Source of the DNA: a virus
IMG/VR virus record: IMGVR_UViG_3300031595_000166
Coordinates: 62,001 to 126,000 of that record
DNA: 64,000 bases
Direction: 5' to 3' (one strand)
Under the pieces are notes generated by a model. The model ran no database searches. It saw only the letters and a program-made list of their open reading frames with translations, and was not told the DNA's origin. Every line of letters starts with the position of its first letter. Within the stretch, counting starts at the first letter, position 1. The position numbers were made by a program, and so were the translations under genes. Below are positions 16,095-25,027 of the stretch, one piece after another.

Positions 16095-16692
16095 GACCAC
16101 CACCCCCATGTGAGCCACCAGCGCCCGCAGAATGCCCACCAGCGTGCGACTGTGGCGCTGAATGCTGTTGTGGCGCCGAGTGTTGCTGAGGAGTAGTATG
16201 CTGTTGAACTGAATGTTGTTGAACTGAATGTTGTTGAACTGAATGTTGTTGTGGTGCAGAGCGTTGCATATTATGTTGTGGTGCTACATGTTGTTCTGGC
16301 GTTCCATTGCGATGATACCCACCACCAGAGTTTCGTGCCCAACCATGAGACTCACCCCAACCGCGTTCATGATAGAACGAATTATAATGTTCATGATAGC
16401 CGGGGTAATATCCAGCATGATACCCATTGTTAGACCAATAGCCATGTGGTCCGAACCACATTCCATAATAAGAATCAAAATACAATACCCCACCATCGAC
16501 AACATAATAACTACCGCAGAACTCTCGTTCGCCGAAGCTATCAACAATTATTGTGCAACCTTCTGTCAATCCAGTAGATGGGAATACCGATCCATCAGTG
16601 CCAACCACAACCTCTTGTGCATGTAATGTTGCGGCACAACCAGTCATTGCTAATCCCATTGACAATGCTAACATCAATACCATATTCTTCAT
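16075..16692 (-). CDS. His/Gln-rich lipoprotein, 205 aa
   Basis: Signal peptide with lipobox MTGC (cysteine 18). The mature part has a GY/H-rich middle (HGYWSNNGYHAGYYPGYHEH) and low-complexity QQHSV and GGHGGGH repeats that could bind metal ions. A clear GGAG supports the start. Likely outer-membrane or periplasmic in the host. Confidence 0.7.
   Translation of the reverse strand: MKNMVLMLALSMGLAMTGCAATLHAQEVVVGTDGSVFPSTGLTEGCTIIVDSFGEREFCGSYYVVDGGVLYFDSYYGMWFGPHGYWSNNGYHAGYYPGYHEHYNSFYHERGWGESHGWARNSGGGYHRNGTPEQHVAPQHNMQRSAPQQHSVQQHSVQQHSVQQHTTPQQHSAPQQHSAPQSHAGGHSAGAGGSHGGGGHGGGHR
16201..16250. repeat. 15-bp tandem repeat, about three copies
   Basis: Unit TTGAACTGAATGTTG on the plus strand, encoding QQHSV on the minus strand inside the lipoprotein gene. 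Copy number could vary by slippage without changing frame. Confidence 0.85.
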
Positions 16693-16696
16693 GTGA

Positions 16697-16888
16697 TTAT
16701 TCTCCTGTATAGTTTTCAATCTCTACCACAATACCAAGATACGCCCCATCGATGACATCAAAAATCTCTTGCTCAATAATTATCTGATCTGCAATCACAA
16801 TGTTGCCATTCTTCAATAAGACTTTCCTATTGGGCGTTATCCATGTTTCGTGGTCGTTTATTGCATTGTATATTCGTAGTATTTTCAT
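16697..16888 (-). CDS. hypothetical protein, 63 aa
   Basis: Beta-rich sequence (KVLLKNGNIVIADQIIIEQEIFDVIDG). Start set at the ATGA overlap with the upstream PAPH gene. No family recognised. Confidence 0.6.
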   Translation of the reverse strand: MKILRIYNAINDHETWITPNRKVLLKNGNIVIADQIIIEQEIFDVIDGAYLGIVVEIENYTGE

Positions 16889-17322
16889 AGTGTTGCAAGA
16901 AACTTGCATGATGAACATACGAAGTTATTGCCATCATTTGGGGCAACATGCGGCGCCGGTAAATCGCAACCAGCACATTTCTGATCTGGGAATAATATTA
17001 CAGCATCAACAAGATGCTGCACAATAGTCCTTGCTCCCACCCACATACAATACTTGTGTTCCAGCATATCGCTCTCGTTCATAACTAAACAATCAGATTC
17101 TAAAAATCTTTTACGAGAAGATTTATTCATTGCATGTAATGTTACTATCTGATTGTGTTCTGGATTTTTCCAACCAATACATCGATCTTCATTATATGTT
17201 GCTATAATAGTGCCAATATGACTCGAATATCTATCATCCTTATGAACAGCGCCATACTCATCATATGAGAACTTAACCGAATCACCAATATTCAGTTTTG
17301 ATATTTCAACGAAATCGCTCAT
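16885..17322 (-). CDS. PAPH zinc-ribbon family protein, 145 aa
   Basis: Ribbon C-AGC-DLPAPH...C-SSC at the C-terminus, with NEDRCIGWKN and a YCMWVGA segment before it. Tandem with the next copy, overlapping by four bases. Confidence 0.7.
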   Translation of the reverse strand: MSDFVEISKLNIGDSVKFSYDEYGAVHKDDRYSSHIGTIIATYNEDRCIGWKNPEHNQIVTLHAMNKSSRKRFLESDCLVMNESDMLEHKYCMWVGARTIVQHLVDAVILFPDQKCAGCDLPAPHVAPNDGNNFVCSSCKFLATL

Positions 17323-17750
17323 AGTGTTCCTATAAACTCACAGGATTTACAAACATAAGTATCCGAGACATTAGGCTTAGCATGTGGCGCAGGAAGATTA
17401 CAACCAGCACATACTTGATTAGGCGATATGATACAATCAATAACTTTTACTCGAATATCTGCCCTAATCCATTTATAATAAGTATAGTCTTTACTTTCTG
17501 GTATCATTACATAACTTTCGGGATTTTTACTCCATCTGCCAAGCCCGTTTTTTACGTACGAAGCAATACCTCCAAGATCGTTATTCTCTTTCCATGCGAT
17601 ACACCTATCGGTATTGGCATATATACCAATCAATACGGCGTCTAATTGTTTATGGGACTCATTATATAAAACAATGTGGGGTCCATAGTTAATAATACTA
17701 ACATGTAGATGAGAACCTAATTCAACATCTTTTATTGCTGTTATTGTCAT
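17319..17750 (-). CDS. PAPH zinc-ribbon family protein, 143 aa
   Basis: Ribbon C-AGC-NLPAPH...C-KSC. N-terminal region includes TDRCIAWKENN and YYKWIRA, aligning with the downstream copy. Confidence 0.7.
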   Translation of the reverse strand: MTITAIKDVELGSHLHVSIINYGPHIVLYNESHKQLDAVLIGIYANTDRCIAWKENNDLGGIASYVKNGLGRWSKNPESYVMIPESKDYTYYKWIRADIRVKVIDCIISPNQVCAGCNLPAPHAKPNVSDTYVCKSCEFIGTL

Positions 17751-17763
17751 ATTGATTTCTAAA

Positions 17764-17913
17764 TTAGAGAACCGGGATTACAAGACTATAATCATCTGAA
17801 TTAACATCAATGATGTATGATACATGCGTCATATACAATCGAGCGTATACCCACGCTTCGGAAAAGAGATCGAATGTATCAATGAGTTTTCCGCGGCACA
17901 TTAGTTTATACAT
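17764..17913 (-). CDS. small protein from a leaderless message, 49 aa
   Basis: The minus-strand promoter at 17920-17948 puts transcription start at or within a base of this ATG, so this is taken as the start; a longer frame to 18033 would overlap the divergent gene. The product (MYKLMCRGKLIDTFDLFSE...) has no recognised family. Confidence 0.55.
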   Translation of the reverse strand: MYKLMCRGKLIDTFDLFSEAWVYARLYMTHVSYIIDVNSDDYSLVIPVL

Positions 17914-17919
17914 GTGGTA

Positions 17920-17948
17920 AATGTAGCCACGAATGTCTGGCTTGTCAA
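17920..17948 (-). promoter_or_regulatory. sigma70-like promoter, leaderless geometry
   Basis: TTGACA (17943-17948), 17 bp, TACATT (17920-17925), then six bases and an ATG. Confidence 0.65.
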
Positions 17949-18002
17949 GATGTCGGACGATGTATGCAATGGGATGATATGGTATTATGTTAGGAGAATA
18001 CA

Positions 18003-18716
18003 ATGCACATAGCACTAATTTCACAATCAACACTTGTAAGTAATGCGGATGCTAAGACGATGGCAGATGCTTGTCAAAAACAATTGACGGATCATTTTCT
18101 TCCAGCATGGAATATGAAGGAAGGATTTTGCGCGTTTTATCCTGACAAGAGTGTCATACCGGCGAATTACTGGATTGTAAATCTCTTAGATAGCCCTACA
18201 CAAGCAGGAGCATTGGGATATCATTCAGTTGACAATGATGAGGTTGACGCATTTATTTTCGCCCAACCGGTATTGAGCAATGGAGGGGTGGTATTATACG
18301 ATCCATCTAATCCACAGAATGTTAGTGTTGCAAGTGTATGCAGTCATGAAATATGTGAGATGTTAAGTGATATTTATGCCAACACGTATTGTGATTTTGG
18401 CAATAAGAGTATCGCATTAGAAGCATGTGATCCAGTGCAAGGGAATAGTTATGTTATAAATGTTAATGGTCAGAATGTTTCTGTGTCAGACTTCGTTTAT
18501 CTATCGTATTTTGATCCAGAAGCCACCGCACAAGATATGCCGTTCAATCATTTGAATACTTTGACGGCACCATTTAGTATGGCGCCGGGTGGCTACATGA
18601 TTGTAAGAGGATCAGGTCCGGGAAGTGAAACGCAAGTCTTTGGTGATGCCATTCCTGAATGGGTGAAAGAAACTAAGAAAACTGCATTCGCTCGTTTTGC
18701 TCTAAGGACTAAATAA
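18003..18716 (+). CDS. putative metallopeptidase-like protein, 237 aa
   Basis: Contains VCSHEICEMLSD near residue 116, comparable to the SHELAES motif of the lipoprotein at 56736-57497. Such SHE...E motifs occur in small bacterial proteins thought to be zinc-dependent proteases. A good AGGAGA precedes the ATG. No signal peptide is evident, so the cytoplasm or co-delivery is possible. Its activity is unproven. Confidence 0.6.
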   Translation: MHIALISQSTLVSNADAKTMADACQKQLTDHFLPAWNMKEGFCAFYPDKSVIPANYWIVNLLDSPTQAGALGYHSVDNDEVDAFIFAQPVLSNGGVVLYDPSNPQNVSVASVCSHEICEMLSDIYANTYCDFGNKSIALEACDPVQGNSYVINVNGQNVSVSDFVYLSYFDPEATAQDMPFNHLNTLTAPFSMAPGGYMIVRGSGPGSETQVFGDAIPEWVKETKKTAFARFALRTK

Positions 18717-20007
18717 GTTTTCGTAGAGACTGTTTGTAATCGTATTCCCAGATAGACACTACGTTATATCCCGCTTCTTTAAGCTTAGCTTCTCTATTTA
18801 TAGTTTTTTCATATACCTGACCGAATGTTTTTCTTTTAATATCGGGATGCATTTTGTTATGATCGAATAATTTTGGATTACCATGCCAATAATCTCCGTA
18901 AAATTCATAAATAGTATTGGTATTTTGATCGTAAGCATCAACTTTAAATGATTTATTATTTATAATAATAGATTTTTGTCTGTTAAGTTCTGGAATATCT
19001 AAGTGATCTAACCATTTAGTTTCTATTTTAGATATGGTGTGGGCGCATTTAGGACACGCGTGGCCGAATAAATGATTTGAGGGAAGCTGTTCCCACATAC
19101 CATGTTCTGGACATATTATTTTAACTTTATATTTATTAGATTTATAATCTACTAAACTATAATCATATTTATTATGATGTTTTAGTTTTGCTTTTCCAAT
19201 GAATTCCTCTGTGGTATATTTTTTATTTTCTATACCACATGCCATACATCCACGACCCGATAAATGATCCGAAGGGGCTTGATTGAATTTACCATGTGTA
19301 GGACATTCTATTATTACATATGATTTATTATTTATAAATATAACTAAACCATAACTATATTTATTACCATGTATAGCGATAGCATATTGAATAAATTCTT
19401 CTGTTGTTCTTCTATATACATTAGAACACTTAGCACATCCATGACCATCCGTATGATCGTTTATAAGTTGAACAAAAATCCCATGCTCCTTACATATAAT
19501 CTCTAATTTATCTTGCGATGAATTTACACTCACCAATGAGTAATCATATTTTTCGCCATGGACTAATTGTGCTCGTTGAAGAAACTCTTCCTTACTAAGT
19601 TTGTCGAATTTTTTATGTGAATAATCGGGACAACCGGATCCCTGAATATGTCTTGTTGCTTTTTGTTCGAATACTCCATGCTCTGGGCATATAATTTTTA
19701 CTTTTTCCTGTGAGCCTTTGTAATTCACTATACTATAATCATAGTAATCTTTATGAACTAATTTTGCTCTGACAATAAAACTCTCTTTCGTTGTATTAAC
19801 TCTTGTACCAGAGCCATGCGATCTATTTGGGCAACCGTATCCTGATAGATGGTTGGTCGCCATCTGTTCCCATACGCCATGTTCAGGACAACCAATTTTT
19901 ACTTTGACGAAGGCGCCCTTATACTCTGCTAGCGAATAGTCATACAACTCTCCGTGAACTTCTTTGGCTTTTTCTATAAATCTTTCCGTGGTTAACTTCT
20001 TGCTCAT
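18709..20007 (-). CDS. homing endonuclease, Vsr-like, with five zinc-finger repeats, 432 aa
   Basis: Five repeats of about 60 residues (F-I-x-A-x2-x-H-G-x-x-YDYS...CPEHG...HL-G-GCP) span 1-325 and probably bind DNA through C/H zinc sites, as in DUF723-type repeats. The last 100 residues (FKVDAYD...YEFYGDYWHGNP...NVVSIWEYD) fit the Vsr/EDxHD nuclease fold of phage homing endonucleases. Taken as free-standing, since no flanking intron is obvious. The ATG at 20007 lies seven bases after a −10 (leaderless). Overlaps the convergent gene by eight bases. Confidence 0.75.
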   Translation of the reverse strand: MSKKLTTERFIEKAKEVHGELYDYSLAEYKGAFVKVKIGCPEHGVWEQMATNHLSGYGCPNRSHGSGTRVNTTKESFIVRAKLVHKDYYDYSIVNYKGSQEKVKIICPEHGVFEQKATRHIQGSGCPDYSHKKFDKLSKEEFLQRAQLVHGEKYDYSLVSVNSSQDKLEIICKEHGIFVQLINDHTDGHGCAKCSNVYRRTTEEFIQYAIAIHGNKYSYGLVIFINNKSYVIIECPTHGKFNQAPSDHLSGRGCMACGIENKKYTTEEFIGKAKLKHHNKYDYSLVDYKSNKYKVKIICPEHGMWEQLPSNHLFGHACPKCAHTISKIETKWLDHLDIPELNRQKSIIINNKSFKVDAYDQNTNTIYEFYGDYWHGNPKLFDHNKMHPDIKRKTFGQVYEKTINREAKLKEAGYNVVSIWEYDYKQSLRKLI

Positions 20008-20014
20008 ACCATAT

Positions 20015-20042
20015 AATATATCCATTTATTCTGGTATGTCAA
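20015..20042 (-). promoter_or_regulatory. sigma70-like promoter for the endonuclease gene
   Basis: TTGACA (20037-20042), 16 bp, TATATT (20015-20020). Its spacer is AT-rich, unlike most others here. Confidence 0.6.
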
Positions 20043-20055
20043 TCACCGTTAAATA

Positions 20056-20093
20056 GAAAAAGAGGTGAGCAGATTTCTCCGCCCACCTCTTTC
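20056..20093 (-). terminator. rho-independent terminator after the OmpA gene
   Basis: Stem AAAGAGGTG/CACCTCTTT with an inner GC-rich helix and a following T run, 30-odd bases after the OmpA stop. Confidence 0.75.
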
Positions 20094-20125
20094 ATTTACT
20101 TCCGCTTTTCTTTGCTTACTATTTA

Positions 20126-21151
20126 CTATTGTTGAACTTTTACGAGACGAACAACAATCGTATCAACTCGACGATTGCTTGCATCGTTTGGCTCGCCAGT
20201 TGCACCGAATGCTACTGGATGAAGTTGTGCACGATCAACCTTGCCAGTTGTAGCAAGGAAGTCTGCTACTGCACGAGCGCGGTTATTTGCGAGAACAAGA
20301 TTAGCAGTGCTATCACCTTCTGCACTTGCATAACCTTCGATTACGAGCATGAAGCCCTTGGTTGCCGGAAGAGTGTTATACTCTTCTGCAAGAGAAGTTA
20401 GCGCTGTTTGTGCATCTGCACTAACAACGAAACTGCTCTTATCGAATTGAACTGATGGCATAACAAGTAGTGCTGTTCCGTCTACCGATTGTGCTGGAAC
20501 TGGAACTGGAACTGCAACTCGTTGCATTACTGTATGTTCTTGAACGACTGTTCGTGTTTGAACAACTGGTGCAACATGCTTTGATGGGAAGTCGAATGAA
20601 AGACTTAGACCAGCAGTACCAACGCTTGGATCTTCACGATTGAGCAGTGGTGTTTGCTTGTTTGCAGCATTGTATGTATCGAGAACTTTGTCCCAACCAA
20701 CATATACGCCGAGCCAAGTAGAATGCTCTTCATTTAGAGCAACATTGACGCCGACTTGTGTCATGAATGCTGGATTCCAGATTGTTCCTTGTTTGCCTGC
20801 GCCAAGTGAACCTTGAATGTAAGGATACCAACCGGCATTATGATTGCCTTGAACGCGTACGGTTCCATCGAATTGCCATAGAGTGCTTTCCTCTGTGTTT
20901 GGTGCTGATCGTGGAAGATATACGGCTGATACTGTTGGACCGATTGCGACATTTGGAAGTATAGCGAATAGACCGTCTACTTCACCTTGTGCGCCGAGAT
21001 TGAATGTATTACGATTTACGATGTCTCCGTTTGGAGCTCGTAGATTTACGGCTGGACCACCTTCAACATTAAGGGTGAGTCCTTCTGCCGAAGCAAAAGA
21101 AGCCATTGATGTGAGTGCTAATACTGATAGAACTGTTAGTGCTTTCTTCAT
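20126..21151 (-). CDS. OmpA-family outer-membrane protein, 341 aa
   Basis: Signal peptide MKKALTVLSVLALTSMASFASA, then a domain of about 180 residues that could form a beta-barrel. A V/P-rich linker (about 195-215) leads to a C-terminal OmpA peptidoglycan-binding domain with IEGYASAEG, NNRARAVADFL and NRRVD. It would span the outer membrane and grip peptidoglycan. A paralogue lies at 58844-59863. Both genes have their own promoter with the same −10 TACATT. Confidence 0.82.
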   Translation of the reverse strand: MKKALTVLSVLALTSMASFASAEGLTLNVEGGPAVNLRAPNGDIVNRNTFNLGAQGEVDGLFAILPNVAIGPTVSAVYLPRSAPNTEESTLWQFDGTVRVQGNHNAGWYPYIQGSLGAGKQGTIWNPAFMTQVGVNVALNEEHSTWLGVYVGWDKVLDTYNAANKQTPLLNREDPSVGTAGLSLSFDFPSKHVAPVVQTRTVVQEHTVMQRVAVPVPVPAQSVDGTALLVMPSVQFDKSSFVVSADAQTALTSLAEEYNTLPATKGFMLVIEGYASAEGDSTANLVLANNRARAVADFLATTGKVDRAQLHPVAFGATGEPNDASNRRVDTIVVRLVKVQQ

Positions 21152-21216
21152 TGTGTTTTTCTTTCTTTGTTTAGGTTAATTATTTTCAGAATAAGTTTTT
21201 CTACTCTGCGGTCAGT

Positions 21217-21245
21217 AATGTAAGGCTGGGTCAGACGGCTGTCAA
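21217..21245 (-). promoter_or_regulatory. sigma70-like promoter for the OmpA gene
   Basis: TTGACA (21240-21245), 17-bp spacer with 12 G/C, TACATT (21217-21222). Nearly identical, spacer included, to the promoter of nadM. Confidence 0.8.
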
Positions 21246-21262
21246 GATCCAGCCATCAGTAT

Positions 21263-22645
21263 TTATACCGCTGCTCTTTTGCGAATGTTTTCGAGGCTGT
21301 CATCAACCAACAACTCACCGTTCTCATATACGGTTCTCATTACTGATAGGGAACACTGAATATCATTATTATTTGTCAATCTAACTGTTTCTAACTTTCC
21401 ATTAAGATTGATCAGATCTAATCTTCCCGATCTACTTCGTTTACCATGATCTGTAATTGGATCTTTGAAAACATCAACTTCATTTCCATCAACAATGGCG
21501 CTGCTACATTTCATTGCGAACTTATTTGTATCACGATCATGTTGTTGAAGCAACGCTCCTCCCATGCCGAACGCACAGTTTGATGCACTATAACCATTGG
21601 AAAGAAGTTTGTCAAGGATCTGAACGATCATTTCCTCATTGATACCATCGCCCTGAATAATACGAACGTTATTCAAGACGCGATATCCCTTTGTATTGAT
21701 TGTATGACCGAATGATTCATCAAGTAATTGTGCTGTTTTCAAAACAACATCAGGTGGATTACCAGAATCAGGACGAATAATAACTGTTGCTCCACTATTG
21801 ATTACTTCACCTTTTAGTTCACCGCCCCAATATTTACTGATAGCATTCCATAGGTTATAGCTATCACTAACTACTGCTACAAGAGCACCAGGCTTAGCGA
21901 ATTGTGTTAGCATATTACGATATGCATCACATTCTCTATCTTTGCCCCAACTTGTAATTGAAGAATGTTCCGCTGCTGGAATTGAAAATCCAGCCATATC
22001 AGAATGATAGTATTCATTAGCACATAGAATACCAGCGACTGTATCACTACCCATGAAGTTAACCAAGTGAGCAACATCACCAATCATTGCTGATTCTTGA
22101 CTTGAAACTCCACGACTTCCAAAATCATGAAGCTTGAATGGCAATTCAGCAGCAGTATTATCTGCTGATTTATCAAGAGCATTCTTGATTACATTCTTGA
22201 TTCTCCAACTAATTGTTGCGACATTGATCGGATACCATACTCTGAGAAACGAAGTTTCAATCCAAGAATAAATCCAAGGAACTTTTGGATCTGTCGACTC
22301 AACTGTAATCAGTGCGTTATGTGTTGGAACAACTGTTCCTTCTGGAACTGCACGAATACGAACTGGAATCTTACCGCCAAGATCTTTGGCAATATACATC
22401 CAGCCATCATAATTGAATACTCCCATGTGAGCTTTGAAAAACTTATTGGCTCGTTCAACTTCATCGACTGTGATGCGATGAGTTAGATATTCTTTGAGAT
22501 AGTATTGCAATCCGAAGAATACCGTTTCAGGATATTTACCACCGCGAGATTCAACGTAGCCGAATAGGCTTGTTGTATTTGGTGGATATTGATATGCGTG
22601 GCTTACTTTATAACTGTCTGTGTCGAATAGGATACTATATTTCAT
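21263..22645 (-). CDS. nadV: nicotinamide phosphoribosyltransferase, 460 aa
   Basis: Makes NMN from nicotinamide and PRPP, the first step of a two-step NAD salvage route. Full length for the family. Visible motifs: DTDSYKVSH at the N-terminus, HDFGSRGVSS, EHSSITSWG, VIRPDSGNP and QGDGINE. Lies 61 bases downstream of nadM, which supplies the second step. A hairpin (GCGATCCC/GGGATCGC) and GACGGAGAGTCAA precede its start, matching the nadM leader. Confidence 0.93.
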   Translation of the reverse strand: MKYSILFDTDSYKVSHAYQYPPNTTSLFGYVESRGGKYPETVFFGLQYYLKEYLTHRITVDEVERANKFFKAHMGVFNYDGWMYIAKDLGGKIPVRIRAVPEGTVVPTHNALITVESTDPKVPWIYSWIETSFLRVWYPINVATISWRIKNVIKNALDKSADNTAAELPFKLHDFGSRGVSSQESAMIGDVAHLVNFMGSDTVAGILCANEYYHSDMAGFSIPAAEHSSITSWGKDRECDAYRNMLTQFAKPGALVAVVSDSYNLWNAISKYWGGELKGEVINSGATVIIRPDSGNPPDVVLKTAQLLDESFGHTINTKGYRVLNNVRIIQGDGINEEMIVQILDKLLSNGYSASNCAFGMGGALLQQHDRDTNKFAMKCSSAIVDGNEVDVFKDPITDHGKRSRSGRLDLINLNGKLETVRLTNNNDIQCSLSVMRTVYENGELLVDDSLENIRKRAAV

Positions 22646-22706
22646 TTGACTCTCCGTCTATTGTTTAATTCGGCGATCCCTCACTGGGATCGCTTTACTG
22701 TTTATT
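22646..22706 (-). promoter_or_regulatory. leader hairpin before nadV
   Basis: Stem GCGATCCC-loop-GGGATCGC, then GACGGAGAGTCAA up to the ATG. No U-tract follows, so it looks like an RNA-processing or translation-control element rather than a terminator. Confidence 0.45.
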
Positions 22707-23732
22707 TCAGTTGCCATCATCCTGATGGATGAAGTTGTAAATTATATGCCAATGATCCTCAAAAAACTCTGAACTCCTTGCATAGTATTCCGCAAGAGGA
22801 AGCCAGAATGCTTTGTCTGCATCGCTATCACCCTTCACAATAGGGAGAGCTCCTACACCAAGATTCAATTTGAATGCCTGTGTAATTGTTCTTCCGCGAA
22901 GGGAACGGCGTGGATGATCGAATGTTTTCTCACCTTTGATAGCGGAAAACAATACTTGTTTATTGAGATCAATGCTTGTCTCCTCTTTTAGCTCTCTAAT
23001 GGATGCCTCTCTAAGAGTTTCGTTTTGTTCAACGAATCCACCTGGAAGAGCAAGCAATCCTCTACCATACTTAGCACGGCGTCTCACAAGAAGAATATGA
23101 CCCGATTTAATCACGACTGTATCAACTGTTTGGAATGTAGGAGGGAACGGCGCACCAACCCATGCATTTTTATATTCAGCAAGTTCGTCGAAACTGTCTT
23201 TCAGATATGTGAACTTGTTTGTTTTTTTGAACTCCTCCAACCACTTAGCGACATTTTCTGGAACATATTTTTTGTATGATACATCGTGCGTAAAATACAA
23301 TTCACGAATGTCAGTAGCATGAAGCTTGTGTTGTGTTTTGTAGTTGATGAACTCCCAGTCAGGGAACGAATCAAGATAGTATGAAGTAATATCTGACTTA
23401 TGCCCAACGAGTGCGACATGCTCAGAACGATTTGTAATATCAAGAACCTTTTGCTGGGCTTCGATTAGCCAAGTGTTTTCGTTATATAAATAGTCTCGAA
23501 TAGGAAGAACTATAACTCTTTCCTTTTGTTCTGGCGTGAGAACTGATTCAATAATATCGTGTCGTTCTTGTGAAGAAAACGGATCTCTTGGATCGGATGC
23601 CTTGTCGTGTGATCCAATAATCATAATCACACGATCACCAATAGATAGGGCAAGGTTCAGAAGTTCATTGTGAGCGTTATGGAATGGCTGAAACCTTCCA
23701 ATAACAACTGCATATTCGTAATCTAATTTCAT
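22707..23732 (-). CDS. nadM: bifunctional NMN adenylyltransferase / Nudix hydrolase, 341 aa
   Basis: N-terminal NMN adenylyltransferase (1-180) with GRFQPFHNAH and the SSQERHDII region makes NAD from NMN and ATP. The C-terminal Nudix domain (about 195-330) has the box GGFVEQNETLREAS...REL-EET and may hydrolyse ADP-ribose. The same fusion occurs in phage and bacterial NAD salvage (e.g. KVP40). Own promoter upstream. Confidence 0.92.
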   Translation of the reverse strand: MKLDYEYAVVIGRFQPFHNAHNELLNLALSIGDRVIMIIGSHDKASDPRDPFSSQERHDIIESVLTPEQKERVIVLPIRDYLYNENTWLIEAQQKVLDITNRSEHVALVGHKSDITSYYLDSFPDWEFINYKTQHKLHATDIRELYFTHDVSYKKYVPENVAKWLEEFKKTNKFTYLKDSFDELAEYKNAWVGAPFPPTFQTVDTVVIKSGHILLVRRRAKYGRGLLALPGGFVEQNETLREASIRELKEETSIDLNKQVLFSAIKGEKTFDHPRRSLRGRTITQAFKLNLGVGALPIVKGDSDADKAFWLPLAEYYARSSEFFEDHWHIIYNFIHQDDGN

Positions 23733-23812
23733 TTTGACTCTCCGTCAGTTGAAGTAAATCCCCTCGCTGGGGATGCAAGAGAAACTACCTTGCAAGTAGA
23801 TGTTGTCTTATG
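23733..23812 (-). promoter_or_regulatory. structured 5' leader of nadM
   Basis: About 80 bases between the predicted transcription start and the ATG hold two hairpins (CTAC...GTAG; ATCCCC/GGGGAT) and end with the same GACGGAGAGTCAA block as nadV. A ligand-sensing or processing role is speculative. Confidence 0.4.
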
Positions 23813-23817
23813 CCCAT

Positions 23818-23846
23818 AATGTAAGGCTGGGTCAAACGGCTGTCAA
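23818..23846 (-). promoter_or_regulatory. sigma70-like promoter for nadM-nadV
   Basis: TTGACA (23841-23846), 17 bp, TACATT (23818-23823). TGTAGG begins nine bases upstream of the −35. Confidence 0.8.
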
Positions 23847-23850
23847 GCCC

Positions 23851-24120
23851 CTACATCAACAATTTTATCTGATCAATATACTTGAATATCTTTTCATCAG
23901 ATTGAAACTCATCAAAATACTTACTAATACCTTTCCCGCTAATATATCCCCAATTACCAAGTTCATCATCACAACGTCTAACTATAACGCAACTATCTAT
24001 TCTAACAACAATGTTATTGCTTACAAAATAATGATACTCGTGATCATCAGAACTATTACATCTGTTATATACAGAAGCATATGTTATAATTATTTTTTTA
24101 TCACATACGGGACAATCCAT
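23851..24120 (-). CDS. zinc-knuckle protein, 89 aa
   Basis: Begins MDCPVCDKK like the CPxC...GKY family, but the body is longer (HEYHYFVSNNIVV) and the end is KYIDQIKLLM, a weak form of the leucine tail. Start overlaps the upstream stop (TGATG). Confidence 0.6.
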   Translation of the reverse strand: MDCPVCDKKIIITYASVYNRCNSSDDHEYHYFVSNNIVVRIDSCVIVRRCDDELGNWGYISGKGISKYFDEFQSDEKIFKYIDQIKLLM

Positions 24121-24317
24121 CAATATCCTCTTGGATTTAGATACTGCCAAGCAACTTTACCAGTCGCTTCTCTTTGACGATACCATGCTTCTTTCCAAGC
24201 GTTTCTGTCATCCAACACCTTCTTCAACTGCTCCTTCAAGCAATCAACTTCCGAATGATTATCAGAAACAATACTATGACATTTAACGCAACGATTTTCT
24301 TTTGCCATTGTATTCAT
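24120..24317 (-). CDS. hypothetical protein with zinc knuckle, 65 aa
   Basis: CVKCHS near residue 9, then a helix (DCLKEQLKKVLDDRNAWKEAW). Start set at the ATGA overlap. No family recognised. Confidence 0.55.
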   Translation of the reverse strand: MNTMAKENRCVKCHSIVSDNHSEVDCLKEQLKKVLDDRNAWKEAWYRQREATGKVAWQYLNPRGY

Positions 24318-24808
24318 TTGAGATTTTCCTTTATCAGTTCTTTCGGACAAGTGGGATTATTCTTTTCGAGAAAATACATCAAGTACATATCGCCCATAAT
24401 AGCGGCGTAAGAAAGAATCTTTCTTCCTTCTGGATGCATTGCAATTCGACGATCATATTCTTTGAACTTTGTGATATCAGCGGTAAAAACTTTACCATCT
24501 GGTGATACTACTTCAAGTGTATCCTCATTCAGATTGACAATAGCATCTAAATCAGAACCATAATCTGGCGTATGAGATACATGATGATAGTAATCCGTCA
24601 TCATTGCGTCAAGGCTCGGATATCCTTTTATGCCGGCAGTCTTTTCGATCCAGAAACCAAGGTCGGTTGCATGAAGACGGAATGCGGTTCCATCCGTAAG
24701 AACAAACTTGCAGATTGCTTCCGATGCATTTGGTGGTTCAATTGCGGCGATTGTTTTGCCTTCGAGGAGGGATTGAAGTTCTTTGAACTCTTTATTATTA
24801 TTTGCCAT
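24314..24808 (-). CDS. hypothetical protein, 164 aa
   Basis: Mixed fold (EGKTIAAIEPPNASEAICKFVLTDGTAFRLHA...). AAAGGAAAACAACA precedes the ATG at 24808. No family recognised. Confidence 0.6.
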   Translation of the reverse strand: MANNNKEFKELQSLLEGKTIAAIEPPNASEAICKFVLTDGTAFRLHATDLGFWIEKTAGIKGYPSLDAMMTDYYHHVSHTPDYGSDLDAIVNLNEDTLEVVSPDGKVFTADITKFKEYDRRIAMHPEGRKILSYAAIMGDMYLMYFLEKNNPTCPKELIKENLK

Positions 24809-25016
24809 TGTTGTTTTCCTTTGTATCAATTCTATCGATCGTGTCCCCGCAGTGAATGCATATATCACATACATAGATATTGAGAATATAATAATCTCGT
24901 GTTAGCCCAGTATATCTAGCGTCAACAAAAGTTTTTATTACGTTTGGTATTTCTTTTTCATCATATCTTGCTTGATATTTATGAGAACCCGTCCAACTTG
25001 TGCATTGATTTGACAT
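24798..25016 (-). CDS. cysteine-rich small protein, 72 aa
   Basis: C-x2-C-x2-C cluster (CDICIHC) near residue 50, a possible metal site, and an asparagine/lysine tail. Confidence 0.5.
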   Translation of the reverse strand: MSNQCTSWTGSHKYQARYDEKEIPNVIKTFVDARYTGLTRDYYILNIYVCDICIHCGDTIDRIDTKENNNGK

Positions 25017-25027
25017 TTGTTATTTGC

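Noticed and set aside
17914-18033. N-terminal extension of the 17764 gene
   Set aside because: Would overlap the divergent plus-strand gene and cross a promoter whose −10 sits six bases before an in-frame ATG.
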